From the NCBI RefSeq assembly GCF_001659605.2, contig NC_035168.2:1644912-1708911 (forward strand): DNA of 64,000 nucleotides, written 5' to 3'. This DNA comes from Manihot esculenta (Eukaryota; Streptophyta; Magnoliopsida; Malpighiales; Euphorbiaceae). The notes beneath the pieces were generated by a model that was given only the letters and a program-made list of their open reading frames with translations, searched no databases and had not been told where the DNA came from. Made by a program: the position numbers and the translations under genes. Positions 49,406-60,441 of the stretch are shown in pieces (the first letter of the stretch is position 1; the number at the start of each line of letters is the position of its first letter).

Positions 49406-50851
49406 TGTTGGACCTAAATGTCCTAATCCTTGTTTTGATGATTAATAAACGATTGGTGTGCTACTAATTATTTCCAAAAGTGTTTGTATTGAGCTTGCAG
49501 GTCCCTTATTGAAACAAATGATATTGCTTCAGTCACAAAAGTGAAAAGTGCCAATTTTGGAAGCATACTACAAGAAAGGGATCAAAAAGTATTTTTATTT
49601 ATTATGCTTGTCATTTTATTCATTGTGAATTTCAAGTAATTAAGTGTGATGGCTCAAGGGTTCTTTCATTTCTAAAAGTTCTTTTAGATATGGCCACTTT
49701 TTTGAAGTACTTGACTTTCAGGGACCAAAATGAAATTTTCCAAAAGAAGTGATTTTGAAAATATTTTTCATCAAAATGAAAGATCTAAAAATATAGGTTA
49801 CAAATATTCAAACGGATTGAAAAATGAATTTTTATAGCCTAAGTTATGATTTTTCAAAGTTTTAAAGAAGGGATTTTGTGCCCCCTAAACACAACTTTCG
49901 GCTTCCGAAAGTCAGGGACAGAAACGAAAGTCCCATATGTTCGGCCGCCGAACATTGACTTTTGGCCGCCGAAAGTGGGTTTTCAACCAGCCCCCTAAGT
50001 ATAACCTTCGGCTTCCGAAAGTGAGAGACAGAGACGAAAGTCCCACACTTTCGGCCGCCGAACATTTAACCTTCGGCCGCCGAAAGTGTGTTTTGGGTCT
50101 GCCTCCGAAACCTAAAGTTTGGCTTCCGAAAGTGAGGAACAGAAACGAAAGTCCACCATGTTCGGCCGCCGAACATTGAGTTTAGGCCGCCGAAAGTTCA
50201 GTTTTAAAGGAATAGTTTCTTCACCCCAAATGGTTCGGCCGCCGAACTCTAAGCTTAGGCCGCCGAACCTGAGTTTTTCTGAACGCGATGTAACGGTTAT
50301 TTCTGAACATAAACGGCTCTATTTGCATTTAATGCACCCCCAACGGCCATATTTATGAATGAACTATAAATACAACTTGTTTTTGTTGTTGTAAGGTTAC
50401 AACAACCATCTAAGCAAATATTTATTGAGATTACAGCATTTTTTATTCTCTCTCTCTCAAAACCTTAAGCCAAAGCATTGATTTCTTGAAAGTTTGTTTT
50501 GAGTTGTAATTGATTGGCTTTTCTGAGTGAGTAAAGGTTGATTGAGAGATTCTGTTGTTGTGAGTGTGGCTTTGAGCAAAGAATTGCTCTTGAGTGGAAA
50601 AAGAGATTTGTAAAGAGCAAAGGCTTGCTCTAAGATTGTAAGGGTTTTGATCTTCACCCAAAGAAGATTTGATAGTGGAGTTGAACTCTCAAGTGGACCT
50701 TGAGGAGAGGACGTAGGCTTGGATAGCTGAACCTCTATAAATCTTTCTGTTGATTTTTCTCTTCCTTATTCTCTTCTAATTTCTTGTTTTTGCCATTAAA
50801 TTTTTTATAAACCCAATTCACCCCCCTCTTGGGTTGCCTCAAGGGACAACA
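49406..50851 (+). repeat. Copia 5' LTR
   Basis: 1446 bp. It holds three tandem ~110-bp units (about 49886-50215) built from TTCGGCTTCCGAAAGT and TTCGGCCGCCGAA motifs, followed by further GGCCGCCGAA copies to about 50275. Confidence 0.95.
49886..50275 (+). repeat. internal ~110-bp LTR repeats with GGCCGCCGAA motifs
   Basis: Units anchored at CTTCCGAAAGT at 49902, 50012 and 50123 each contain ACGAAAGTCC and paired GGCCGCCGAA motifs. The same array occurs in the 3' LTR at about 59475-59860. Confidence 0.9.
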
Positions 50852-50853
50852 AG

Positions 50854-50865
50854 TGGTATCAGAGC
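50854..50865 (+). other. Copia primer-binding site (initiator tRNA-Met)
   Basis: TGGTATCAGAGC lies two bases after the 5' LTR, the standard plant Copia PBS. Confidence 0.95.
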
Positions 50866-50912
50866 TAAGTCTCCCTTTCTTGAAGATATAATTATCTTGG
50901 AGTAAAGATCAA

Positions 50913-52841
50913 ATGGCAGCCCTCAACTCTCAAGAAGGTCAATCGGTTGTGAGACCACCTTTCTTTGATGGAAATGACTTTCTATATTGGAAAAATAGAA
51001 TGTATTATTTCCTTAAATCGGAAGGAGTTGATTTGTGGGACATTGTAGAGAATGGGCCTTTCTTTCCCACAAGATTCATTGATGGAAACCAATAGCAAAA
51101 ACCTAAGAGTGAATGGAGTGAGCTAGAGAAGAGAAGGGTAGCCCTCAATGACAAAGCCATTCACATCTTGTTTTGTGCTCTTAGTAGAAGTGAGTACAAC
51201 AAAGTATGCATGAAGTCCACCGCCAAGGAAATTTGGGATGCTTTGGTTGTCACTCATGAAGGTACCAATCAAGTCAAGGAAAACAAGATGGAATCCCTCA
51301 TCTATCAATATGAGTTGTTCAAGATGAAATCCGATGAAACTATTAGCCAAATGTATGATAGGTTCATTGAGATCATTGGAGGGATGAAATCTCTTGGGAA
51401 GACATTCACAAATGAAGAGTTGGTGAAGAAAATCCTTAGATGTCTACCTAAAGAATGGCTACCAAAGGTAACTTCCTTAAAGGATGCCAAAGACTTGACC
51501 AAAGTGCAATTGGATGAACTCTTGGGGAATCTCATTGACTATGAGATGACTCTAAAGAGAGAGCAAGTGGAGGAACCTAGCAAGATGAAAAAGAACATTG
51601 CTCTAAGGGTAGCCTCCGAAGATACTAGTGAGGAAGAAGAAGAGATAAGTGAGGAAGAATTGGCTTTGGTAACTAGGAGAATAAGGAAGTTGCTTCTCCA
51701 AAATAAAAGGTTCATCCCAAGGAAGAATTTTAGAAAGGAAAAGGGTGAATCAAGCAAAAAAGAAGTAGTCATTTGCTATGAATGTAATAAGCCGGGTCAC
51801 TACAAAGTGGATTGTCCCAAGTTGAAGAAGCCTATCAAGAAGTTCAAGAAGAAGGCCTTCAAAGCAACATGGGATGAGTCAAGTGATTCCGAAGAAGAGG
51901 AGGTTGGTGATGAAATTGCCAACATGTGCTTCATGGCTCTAGAGGAAAGCTCCGATGAGGTAACTACTCTTGATGACTTTACTTTAAATGATGATGATGT
52001 TGAGTTTTCATATGATGAACTTGTAGGTGCTTTAAAATTGATGAATGATGAGCTTGAAAAGAGTCATAGGAAAAATAAAATTTTGAAATGTGAGTTAGCT
52101 AGCTTTAAAAAGGAAAGTGAGAACTCACCTAAGGAACCTTTACCCTCAAATGATTCTTTACAAAAATCCTTAGATGAGCTCTCACTAGAAAATAAAAATT
52201 TGAAAAATGAAATCCTTGAGTTGAAAAATTCTCTTTCAAAATTTTTAAAAGGCAAGGACAAACTTGATGAGATTTTAGACTCTCAAATGTCTCCTAGCAT
52301 CAAGTATGCCCTTGGCTATGATAAATCAACTCAAGCAAATTTTACTAAAACCGTTTTTGTTAAAGCTACCAACTCACATGAACCTAAGGTTTCTAGCTCA
52401 AATGGAAATATGCCTAAAGATTCTAGTAGTGATTTGTCTATGAGGAATGCACCTACAAGGAATGCACATGTACACCAATCCACTAGTTACAACACTCATA
52501 TAAGACACACACCTAGGCAAGCTGCATATAAGAGAAATGATCATTATGGAACACACACTTATAGTTCACAAAATCACCACTCCAATCATATCTCTTGCTC
52601 ACATGCTTTTAATAAGCAAAGGAGAAATGGCCACATGAGAACTCAAACATACTCACTCACCTATGGACCTAGAGTAAGAAGGTTCAATGGTCATTGTCAC
52701 TACTGTGGCAAGTTTGGTCATACCAACTATAAGTGCTCTATTAGAAAAGTGCATCTTGGATATGGTAGCATATGGAAATTGGATAGTGGAATGACTAACC
52801 CCCAAGGACCCAAGTACATTTGGGTACCTAAAAGTGTTTGA
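50913..52841 (+). pseudogene. Copia gag, with a nonsense codon
   Basis: The frame opens at 50913 (MAALNSQEGQSVVRPPFFDG) and is broken by TAG at 51093-51095, then continues open in the same frame to TGA at 52839-52841. It has the UBN2-type gag domain (YWKNRMYYFLKSEG, then LPKEWLPKVTSLKDAKDL), a CCHC knuckle CYECNKPGHYKVDC (about 51775), an acidic/coiled-coil middle, and a second CCHC-like knuckle CHYCGKFGHTNYKC (about 52695). The protein forms the particle core and binds RNA in intact relatives. Confidence 0.9.
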
Positions 52842-55800
52842 ATTCTTTCTTTTAGGTGTGCTTGAAATCCTCAAAAATTGAAAGCAAATGGTATCTAGAT
52901 AGTGGATGTTCAAGGCACATGACCGGAAACTCAAATCACTTCATCTCTCTTGAAAAGAAAGACGGAAGTTGACAAGTAACCTTTGGAGACAATGGAAAAG
53001 GTAAAATTGTTGGTATAGGTAAAGTCGGTAAGGAAAACTCTCCTATTCTTGATAAAGTTCTCTTAGTTGATGGTTTGAAGCATAATTTATTAAGTGTAAG
53101 TCAATTATGTGATAAAGGTTGTAGAGTTATCTTTGAACCAAAATCATGTTTTGTTTCTAGAATGTCGGATAACAAAATATTATTTGTTGGTGAAAGAGTT
53201 GAAAATATTTATCTTATTGACTTACAAGCTATGACTAACCAAGATATGAAGTGCTTTGTGTCTATTAGTGATAACTCTTGGATTTGGCATAGAAGGCTTT
53301 CTCATGCTAGCATGGATCTCCTCAAAAATTTGAGCAAAGACGAGCTAGTTGATGGTCTTCCAAAGATCAAATATGAAAAGGACAAAGTATGTGATGCATG
53401 TCAAATGGGTAAGCAAGTTAAGAGTTCCTTTAAAGCTATTAATAAGGTAATCTCTTCTAGACCTTTGCAACTCTTGCATATGGATTTATTTGGTCCAACT
53501 AGAGTAGCTAGTCTTGGTGGCATGCATTATGGGTTTGTTATAGTTGATGACTACTCTAGGTATACTTGGGTTGTGTTCCTTGCTCATAAGGATGATTGTT
53601 TTGATGCTTTTAAAAGTTTTACAAAGAAAGTTCAAAATGAAAAGGGTTTTCAAATTTCTTCTATAAGGAGTGATCATGGTAGAGAATTTGAAAATGAAAA
53701 ATTTGAAACTTTTTGCAATAAGTTAGGGATCACTCATAATTTTTCATCTCCTAGGACTCCCCAACAAAATGGTGTTGTTGAAAGAAAAAATAGAACTCTT
53801 TTAGATATGGGGAGGACTATGTTAAGAGAGTATAATTTACCTACTTATTTTTGGGCGGAAGCCATAAATACGGCTTGTTATGTTTCAAATAGAGTTTTTA
53901 TTAGACCTCTCTTAAATAAAACTCCTTATGAGCTTTGGAATAGAAGGAAACCTAGAGTTAGTTATTTTAGAGTTTTTGGTTGTAAATGCTTCATATTAAA
54001 CAATAAGGATAATCTAGGCAAATTTGACTCCAAAACCGATGAAGGCATCTTCTTAGGATACTCTATATCTAGTAAATCATATAGAGTATTCAATAAAAGA
54101 ACCTTGATAGTTGAAGAGTCAATGCATGTTGTTTTTGATGAATCTAATCCCTTTGCTCCTAGAAATGAGGTATCTTGTGATGATGATCTTGTAGGTAACC
54201 TTGATGAGTTGACTATTGAAGATCCTCAACCTCATGGAGATCAAAGTCAACCCAAGGAGGATTCAATAGAGGCAAAGGAAGATGAAGTTGGACTTCAAGA
54301 GTAACAAATGCAAATTACACAAAGTCAAGGAGTCCAACATGACTTGCCAAAGGATTGGGCCTACAAGAAGGATCACCCCAAGGATCAAATAATTGGTGAT
54401 ACATCATAAAGGGTAACTACTAGATCCTCTCTTAGACATGTATGTAATAATATTGCATTCATATCTCATATAGAGCCTAAATCTATAGATGAGGCTATTG
54501 GTGATGAGAGTTGGGTTCTTGCTATGCAAGAAGAACTCAACCAATTTGAAAGGAACAAGGTTTGGACCTTAGTGTCTAGACCAAAACATCACCCCACCAT
54601 AGGCACCAAATGGGTGTTTAGAAATAAACTTGATGAAGATGGCAATATCATTAGAAACAAAGCTAGGTTGGTAGCTAAAGGCTATAACCAAGAGGAGGAC
54701 ATAGACTATGATGAGACTTTTGCCCCCGTAGCTAGATTAGAAGCCATTAGAATCTTGCTTGCATATGCATCATACATGAATTTTAATCTCTTTCAAATGG
54801 ATGTGAAAAGTGCTTTTTTAAATGGTTTTATTGAGGAGGAGGTTTATGTTGAGCAACCTCCGGGGTTTGAAAATCATAACTTTCCAAATCATGTTTTTAA
54901 ATTGTCCAAAGCTTTATATGGTTTAAAACAAGCTCCTAGAGCTTGGTATGAAAGACTAAGTAATTTTCTTTTGCAAAATGGTTTTTCAAAAGGCAAAGTG
55001 GATACAACTCTTTTTGTCAAAAATCATGGAAATGATATCCTTGTAGTGCAAATATATGTTGATGATATTATATTTGGTGCTACTAATGTATGTTTGTGTG
55101 AAGAGTTTTCAAAAGTTATGAAAAGTGAGTTTGAGATGAGCATGATGGGAGAACTCAAATTCTTCCTTGGGCTTCAAATCAAACAAGCTAAGGATGGCAT
55201 CTTCATCAACCAAGCCAAATACACAAAGGAGCTAATCAAAAGGTTTGGAATGGAGAGTAGCAAGCCAAGTAGAACTCCAATGAGCACAAACACCAAGCTT
55301 GACAAGGATGAAAAGGGTAAGCCTATTGATGAAAAGCTCTATAGAGGTATGATCGGAAGCCTTTTATATCTCACCGCATCTAGACCGGATATCATGTTTT
55401 CCGTATGTTTATGTGCACGTTTTTAATCATATCCTAAAGAGTCTCATTTGCATGCCGTTAAACGCATTCTTAGATATTTACATGGCACATTGCATTTGGG
55501 GTTATGGTATCCTAGAAGTTCATCCTTTACTTTATGTTCCTACTCGGATGCCGACTTTGCCGGAAGCATTCTTGATAGGAAGAGTACCTCGGGTACTTGT
55601 CAACTTCTAGGACAATCTCTTGTTTCTTGGTGTAGCAAGAAACAAAATTCGGTTGCACTATCAACCGCCGAAGCCGAATATGTGGCGGCGGGTCTTTGTT
55701 GTAGTCAAATCCTTTGGATTAAACAACAATTAAGAGATTTTGAAGTATCTCTTGATCACATTCCTATTAAATGTGATAATATAAGTGCAATCAATCTAAC

Positions 55801-56002
55801 CAAGAACCCCATTCAACATTCTAGAACTAAGCATATTGACATTAGACATCATTTCATTCGTGATCATGTGTTAAATGGTGATGTTGTTCTTGAGTTTGTG
55901 GATACAAACAACCAACTAGCTGATATTTTCACTAAACCTTTAAATGAAGAAAGATTTAACTTCATTAAAAGGGAATTGGGAATGCTAGATGGTGGTTGTT
56001 GA
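52842..56002 (+). pseudogene. Copia pol: protease, integrase, reverse transcriptase, RNase H; several stops
   Basis: One frame, different from gag, runs through all pol domains and is interrupted only by stops: TGA 52970-52972, TAA 54302-54304, TAA 54407-54409, TAA 55424-55426. Domains: protease (WYLDSGCSRHMTG, about 52889); integrase with HHCC (HRRLSHAS...CDACQMGK) and catalytic stretches HMDLFGP, RSDHGREFEN, VVERKNRT; reverse transcriptase ([24 protein letters not shown], catalytic YVDDIIFG at about 55058); RNase H (DADFAGS, STAEAEYVA) ending LGMLDGGC at 56002. No frameshift was found within pol. Because of the stops no full polyprotein can be made. Confidence 0.92.
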
Positions 56003-57277
56003 GTGTATATATATATATATTTTTTTGTATCTTTTTGAAAGCATGTCAAAATTGTTTGTTATAGTTTCATTTTTTTAAACAAAAAGGGGGAGGGGAAGCC
56101 CAAAAATTTCAGGTTCGGAGGCACTTTCGGCCCCCTAACCTTCAATTTCAAGGGCAATATGAAAAGCGGGAAATTTTATGTCTTTCTGTCTTTTATCCTT
56201 TTCGGCCGCCTAACATTCTATTCGGCCGCCGAACATTGTGAAGTTCGGCCGCCGAAGTTTAAGTTCGGCCTCCTAAACCTGCCCAGGTTCGGCCGCCGAA
56301 TATTAGTTCGGCCGCCGAAACTGCGCGTCCCTTAAAAACCCCCGCGACAGCTCATCATCTTCTCCACGCGACTCTTTTCCCTCTCGCCGAAGCTCTCTCT
56401 CTCCCCGAAGTCCCTTCGTCTCCCTCTCCCAAAATCGACTTTTGTTGAGCATTTTTTCCTTCAAAAATTTCTTTTTTTTCCCTCTTTTTCTTCTCCTAAA
56501 CTCACAAAAACACTTCCTTTTCTCCAAAAATTAACCCATTTTCGAACTCTTCTCTTTTGGGTAAGTTCTGTTTTCTCTCTCTATTTTTCTTTATTTTTGC
56601 TTATTATTTTCTGTTGATCTGATATCTAGAGTTGTGTTTTGTTGAAGTTTTGTTGATATATATATATATATATAAAATCTGTTGGTTATTTTTTTTGTTG
56701 TTTTATTGATCTATGTTAACTTGATAGCTGGGTTATTTTATTGATAGCTGTATATTTATAAAACTGCCTGATATTTTTTTTATTACTCTGTTAAAATGTA
56801 CATACCGTTAGCTGGGTTGTTGATCACTGTGTATATATATATATCTTTTAAACTGTTTTTTTTTTGTGTTGTTTGCTGCTCTCTGTTAGCTGGGTATATA
56901 TATATATATATATACATATAAAATTTCTTTTTGGTCTCTTTATAATGCATTTTGTTAGCTGGATTTGTTGGTTGGTTTTGTCTTAGATACTTGTTTATGT
57001 TTTTGCAAATGATGGAGCATCAGAATTTTTCTCTAGGTTTTGAACATGGCCTTGGCTCTGAATATGGCCTTGGTGCAGTAACTGATTAGCTGGGTTGTTG
57101 TGATTAGCTGTGTTATCTTGTTAGCTGAGTTTTTTATATATCAAGTTTTAAATATAAGACTGTGATACTTATTGGTTGGCTTTTGTGTGTTTATGGGCTG
57201 AGTTTTTGTGGCAATGTTGCTTATTTTTTTTCTTTTTCTTTTTCTTCATATGCCTCTGTAGCTGCTGTTTGGGTAAA
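56003..57277 (+). other. Copia spacer between pol and ORF3
   Basis: It starts with an internal PPT-like tract (56081-56095, AAAAAGGGGGAGGGG), then a cluster of TTCGGCCGCC motifs (about 56125-56320), a CT-rich leader-like stretch (56340-56540), and then degenerate ~100-bp repeats of TTAGCTGGGT with (TA)n runs (56640-57140). A possible GT...AG intron could lie upstream of the ORF3 start (TCTGTAG at about 57260). Confidence 0.7.
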
Positions 57278-58555
57278 ATGGGTAGAAAATCCACAGCCCG
57301 TAGACACCCATACTTTAGAGGTCAGTCTAGTAGGCAGTCTGAGCCTCCTAGGTCCCCCTCTACAGACCCTCCTGCCTCTCCACCCTTTGAGTTTCCTGTT
57401 GTTAGAGAGGGTGATCCTGCTTTTCAGCCTTTTTCTCTCAGGTTTGTTCATCCTGGGAGAACAGTTCATCCCAACAGTGTTCAGCTTTTTCGTACTCAGG
57501 GTTTCCTACAGCCCTTCATTGTTCAGGGATGGGAGCACCTTCTTATCACTCCATCCGACACCCATCCTAGGATTGTTAGGGAGTTCTATACAAACCTACA
57601 CACCTTCACCCGTCACACTCCCCCTCACCTCGTCAGTTTTGTAAATGGTCAGAGGGTTTACCTCACTCCTGACATCATTGCTCGTCACCTAGGTATCCCT
57701 AACTCTGGGGCTGTTGTATCCACCACTCATAAGTGGATCACTGGTGAGGTCTCTTCCCTTCACCAGACTAGGGTTGTTTCAGGAGATGCAGACCGTGAGG
57801 CGCCCTCTAGGTTTATGGCCTGTGACCTCAACACTCTCCCTAAAGTTGTTCACCATATTGTCACATATGAGGTTCTCCCTAGAGCGGGTCATAGGACTGC
57901 TCTCACCTACTCTGACATGTTTGTAGTGTCCTGCCTGCTAGAGGGTCGTGCTCTTAACCTTCCCTATATCATGATTCACACTATAGCTGACTCCCTCAGG
58001 CTGAGTAGGGGCTGTCTTCCTTTTGGTCGTCATCTTACTCTTCTTCTCCGAGCCCTAGGGGTTGACCCAGGCACAGAGTCTGCCTTACCATTGTCTAGTG
58101 AGTACATCCCCTACACTGAGGCTACCCTCCACCATATGGGTCTGGTTAGAAGAGGCAATGAATTTTATAATTCTAGGAGAGATTTTGCAGCTCGCAGAGC
58201 AGCACATGCAGCAGCACAGGCACATGCTGGTTCTGATGAGGAGTCAGATGATGCTTCTCCTGCTGATCTTGAGACAGAACGAGCTCCCCGAGGCGATGCT
58301 AGTACCGGGCGGTCCACCGAGCAGGGTACATCTTCTCGGACTGCATCTGATCTGTATGATGCCATGGGTCGTCTGGAGTTGCAGGTTGCTCAGATGTCTG
58401 ATCGCCAGACTCAGATGTCTGATAGCCAGACTCAGATGGAGCAGCAGTTAGCACTCCTTACAGACCAGCAGCAGACCATGATCGAGCAGCAGAGACAGAT
58501 TTTGCACTTCATTCAGCAGTCATCTGGAGTGCCACCTCCTCAGCCGCCTCAGTGA
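57278..58555 (+). CDS. Copia ORF3 (env-like position, unknown function)
   Basis: From the ATG at 57278 (MGRKSTARRHPYFRGQSS) the product has 425 residues; the open frame extends upstream to 57176 but that part is Phe/Cys-rich and looks noncoding. It has a basic, Pro/Ser-rich N-terminus, a central domain (REFYTNLHTFTRHTP, RVYLTPDIIARHLGIP, YSDMFVVSCLLEGR), an Ala/Asp-rich linker, and a C-terminal Gln-rich coiled coil (MSDRQTQMSDSQTQMEQQ). No clear transmembrane helix is seen. Similar third ORFs sit between pol and the 3' LTR in SIRE elements. It is uninterrupted although gag-pol is broken. Confidence 0.75.
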   Translation: MGRKSTARRHPYFRGQSSRQSEPPRSPSTDPPASPPFEFPVVREGDPAFQPFSLRFVHPGRTVHPNSVQLFRTQGFLQPFIVQGWEHLLITPSDTHPRIVREFYTNLHTFTRHTPPHLVSFVNGQRVYLTPDIIARHLGIPNSGAVVSTTHKWITGEVSSLHQTRVVSGDADREAPSRFMACDLNTLPKVVHHIVTYEVLPRAGHRTALTYSDMFVVSCLLEGRALNLPYIMIHTIADSLRLSRGCLPFGRHLTLLLRALGVDPGTESALPLSSEYIPYTEATLHHMGLVRRGNEFYNSRRDFAARRAAHAAAQAHAGSDEESDDASPADLETERAPRGDASTGRSTEQGTSSRTASDLYDAMGRLELQVAQMSDRQTQMSDSQTQMEQQLALLTDQQQTMIEQQRQILHFIQQSSGVPPPQPPQ

Positions 58556-58992
58556 TATTTTTTTGTTGTTTATCTAGTTGCTGTTGTTCTTTCCCTTCTG
58601 ATATTGTGGTATTTTTTTTGATGATGTCAAAAGGGGGAGAGATGGTATTACTTATGTATACATTTGATAATTTTTATGGATATTGGCTATTTTTATTTGA
58701 CTCGTTTGGATTAAATATTTTTCTCTCTTGGTTTGTGGATATTGTGTGTATTCATTTGAGATGCATTTTTGTTGGGACTCATTCATTCACATAGGATCCA
58801 TTACATCTCATAGCATTGCATTGAGTCAAAACCTCCCTTATGTGCCTTCTCACTTTTTAAATATGGCATAAAGTATTTTTAACAGGGGGAGCACATTAAG
58901 GGGGAGAATTTTTTTTTAAAATGCACACACTACACTTATGATTATTATCCTAATATTTACCAATTGTTTGTCATCATCAAAAAGGGGGAGAT
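58556..58992 (+). other. Copia 3' noncoding region with repeated polypurine tracts
   Basis: PPT-like tracts occur at 58629-58640 (AAAAGGGGGAGA), 58884-58907 (two) and 58979-58991 (AAAAAGGGGGAGA-like). The last abuts the 3' LTR and is the canonical PPT. Confidence 0.8.
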
Positions 58993-60436
58993 TGTTGGAC
59001 CTAAATGTCCTAATCCTTGTTTTAATGATTAATAAACGATTGGTGTGCTACTAATTATTTCCAAAAGTGTTTGTATTGAGCTTGCAGGTCCCTTATTGAA
59101 ACAAATGATATTGCTTCAGTCACAAAAGTGAAAAGTGCCAATTTTGGAAGCATACTACAAGAAAGGGATCAAAAGGTATTTTTATTTATTATGCTTGTCA
59201 TTTTATTCATTGTGAATTTCAAGTAATTAAGTGTGATGGCTCAAGGGTTCTTTCATTTCTAAAAGTTCTTTTAGATATGGCCACTTTTTTGAAGTACTTG
59301 ACTTTCAGGGACCAAAATGAAATTTTCCAAAAGAAGTTATTTTGAAAATATTTTTCATCAAAATGAAAGATCTAAAAATATAGGTTACAAATATTCAAAC
59401 GGATTGAAAAATGAATTTTTATAGCCTAAGTTATGATTTTTCAAAGTTTTAAAGAAGGGATTTTGTGCCCCCTAAACACAACTTTCGGCTTCCGAAAGTC
59501 AGGGACAGAAACGAAAGTCCCATATGTTCGGCCGCCGAACATTGACTTTCGGCCGCCGAAAGTGGGTTTTCAACTAGCCCCCTAAGTATAACCTTCGGCT
59601 TCCGAAAGTGAGGGACAGAGACGAAAGTCCCACACTTTCGGCCGCCGAACATTTGACCTTCGGCCGCCGAAAGTGTGTTTTGGGTCTGCCTCCGAAACCT
59701 AAAGTTTGGCTTCCGAAAGTGAGGAACAGAAACGAAAGTCCACCATGTTCGGCCGCCGAACATTGAGTTTAGGCCGCCGAAAGTTCAGTTTTAAAGGAAT
59801 AGTTTCTTCACCCCAAATGGTTCGGCCGCCGAACTCTAAGCTTAGGCCGCCGAACCTGAGTTTTTCTGAACGCGATGTAACGGTTATTTCTGAACATAAA
59901 CGGCTCTATTTGCATTTAATGCACCCCCAACGGCCATATTTATGAATGAACTATAAATACAACTTGTTTTTGTTGTTGTAAGGTTACAACAACCATCTAA
60001 GCAAATATTTATTGAGATTACAGCATTTTTTATTCTCTCTCTCTCAAAACCTTGAGCCAAAACATTGATTTCTTGAAAGATTGTTTTGAGTTGTAATTGA
60101 TTGGCTTTTCTGAGTGAGTAAAGGTTGATTGAGAGATTCTGTTGTTGTGAGTGTGGCTTTGAGCAAAGAATTGCTCTTGAGTGGAAAAAGAGATTTGTAA
60201 AGAGCAAAGGCTTGCTCTAAGATTGTAAGGGTTTTGATCTTCACCCAAAGAAGATTTGATAGTGGAGTTGAACTCTCAAGTGGACCTTGAGGAGAGGACG
60301 TAGGCTTGGATAGCTGAACCTCTATAAACCTTTGTGTTGATTTTTCTCTTCCTTATTCTCTTCTAATTTCTTGTCTTTGCCATTAAATTTTTTATAAACC
60401 CAATTCACCCCTCTTAGGTTGCCTCAAGAGACAACA
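58993..60436 (+). repeat. Copia 3' LTR
   Basis: 1444 bp, about 1% diverged from the 5' LTR, and followed by target duplication GTATG. Confidence 0.95.
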
Positions 60437-60441
60437 GTATG

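Larger units (their letters stand above)
49406..60436 (+). mobile_element. SIRE/Maximus-type Ty1/Copia LTR retrotransposon with ORF3
   Basis: LTRs at 49406-50851 and 58993-60436 begin TGTTGGACC and end ACAACA, and are flanked by target duplication GTATG (49401-49405 and 60437-60441). I count roughly fifteen substitutions between the LTRs (~1%), so the insertion is clearly older than the Athila copy. The integrase-before-RT order is Copia; the large size, tRNA-iMet PBS, long gag and third ORF fit the SIRE clade. gag-pol carries several nonsense codons, so this copy is non-autonomous. Confidence 0.95.

Noticed and set aside
50443..50661. Short minus-strand frames in the Copia LTRs (also 60030-60248)
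   Set aside because: Identical in both LTRs and without any homology; LTR sequence, not genes.
57162..57277. Upstream extension of Copia ORF3 as a signal peptide (Phe-rich)
   Set aside because: Composition follows a T-rich, possibly intronic tract; the ATG at 57278 starts the basic, conserved-looking protein.
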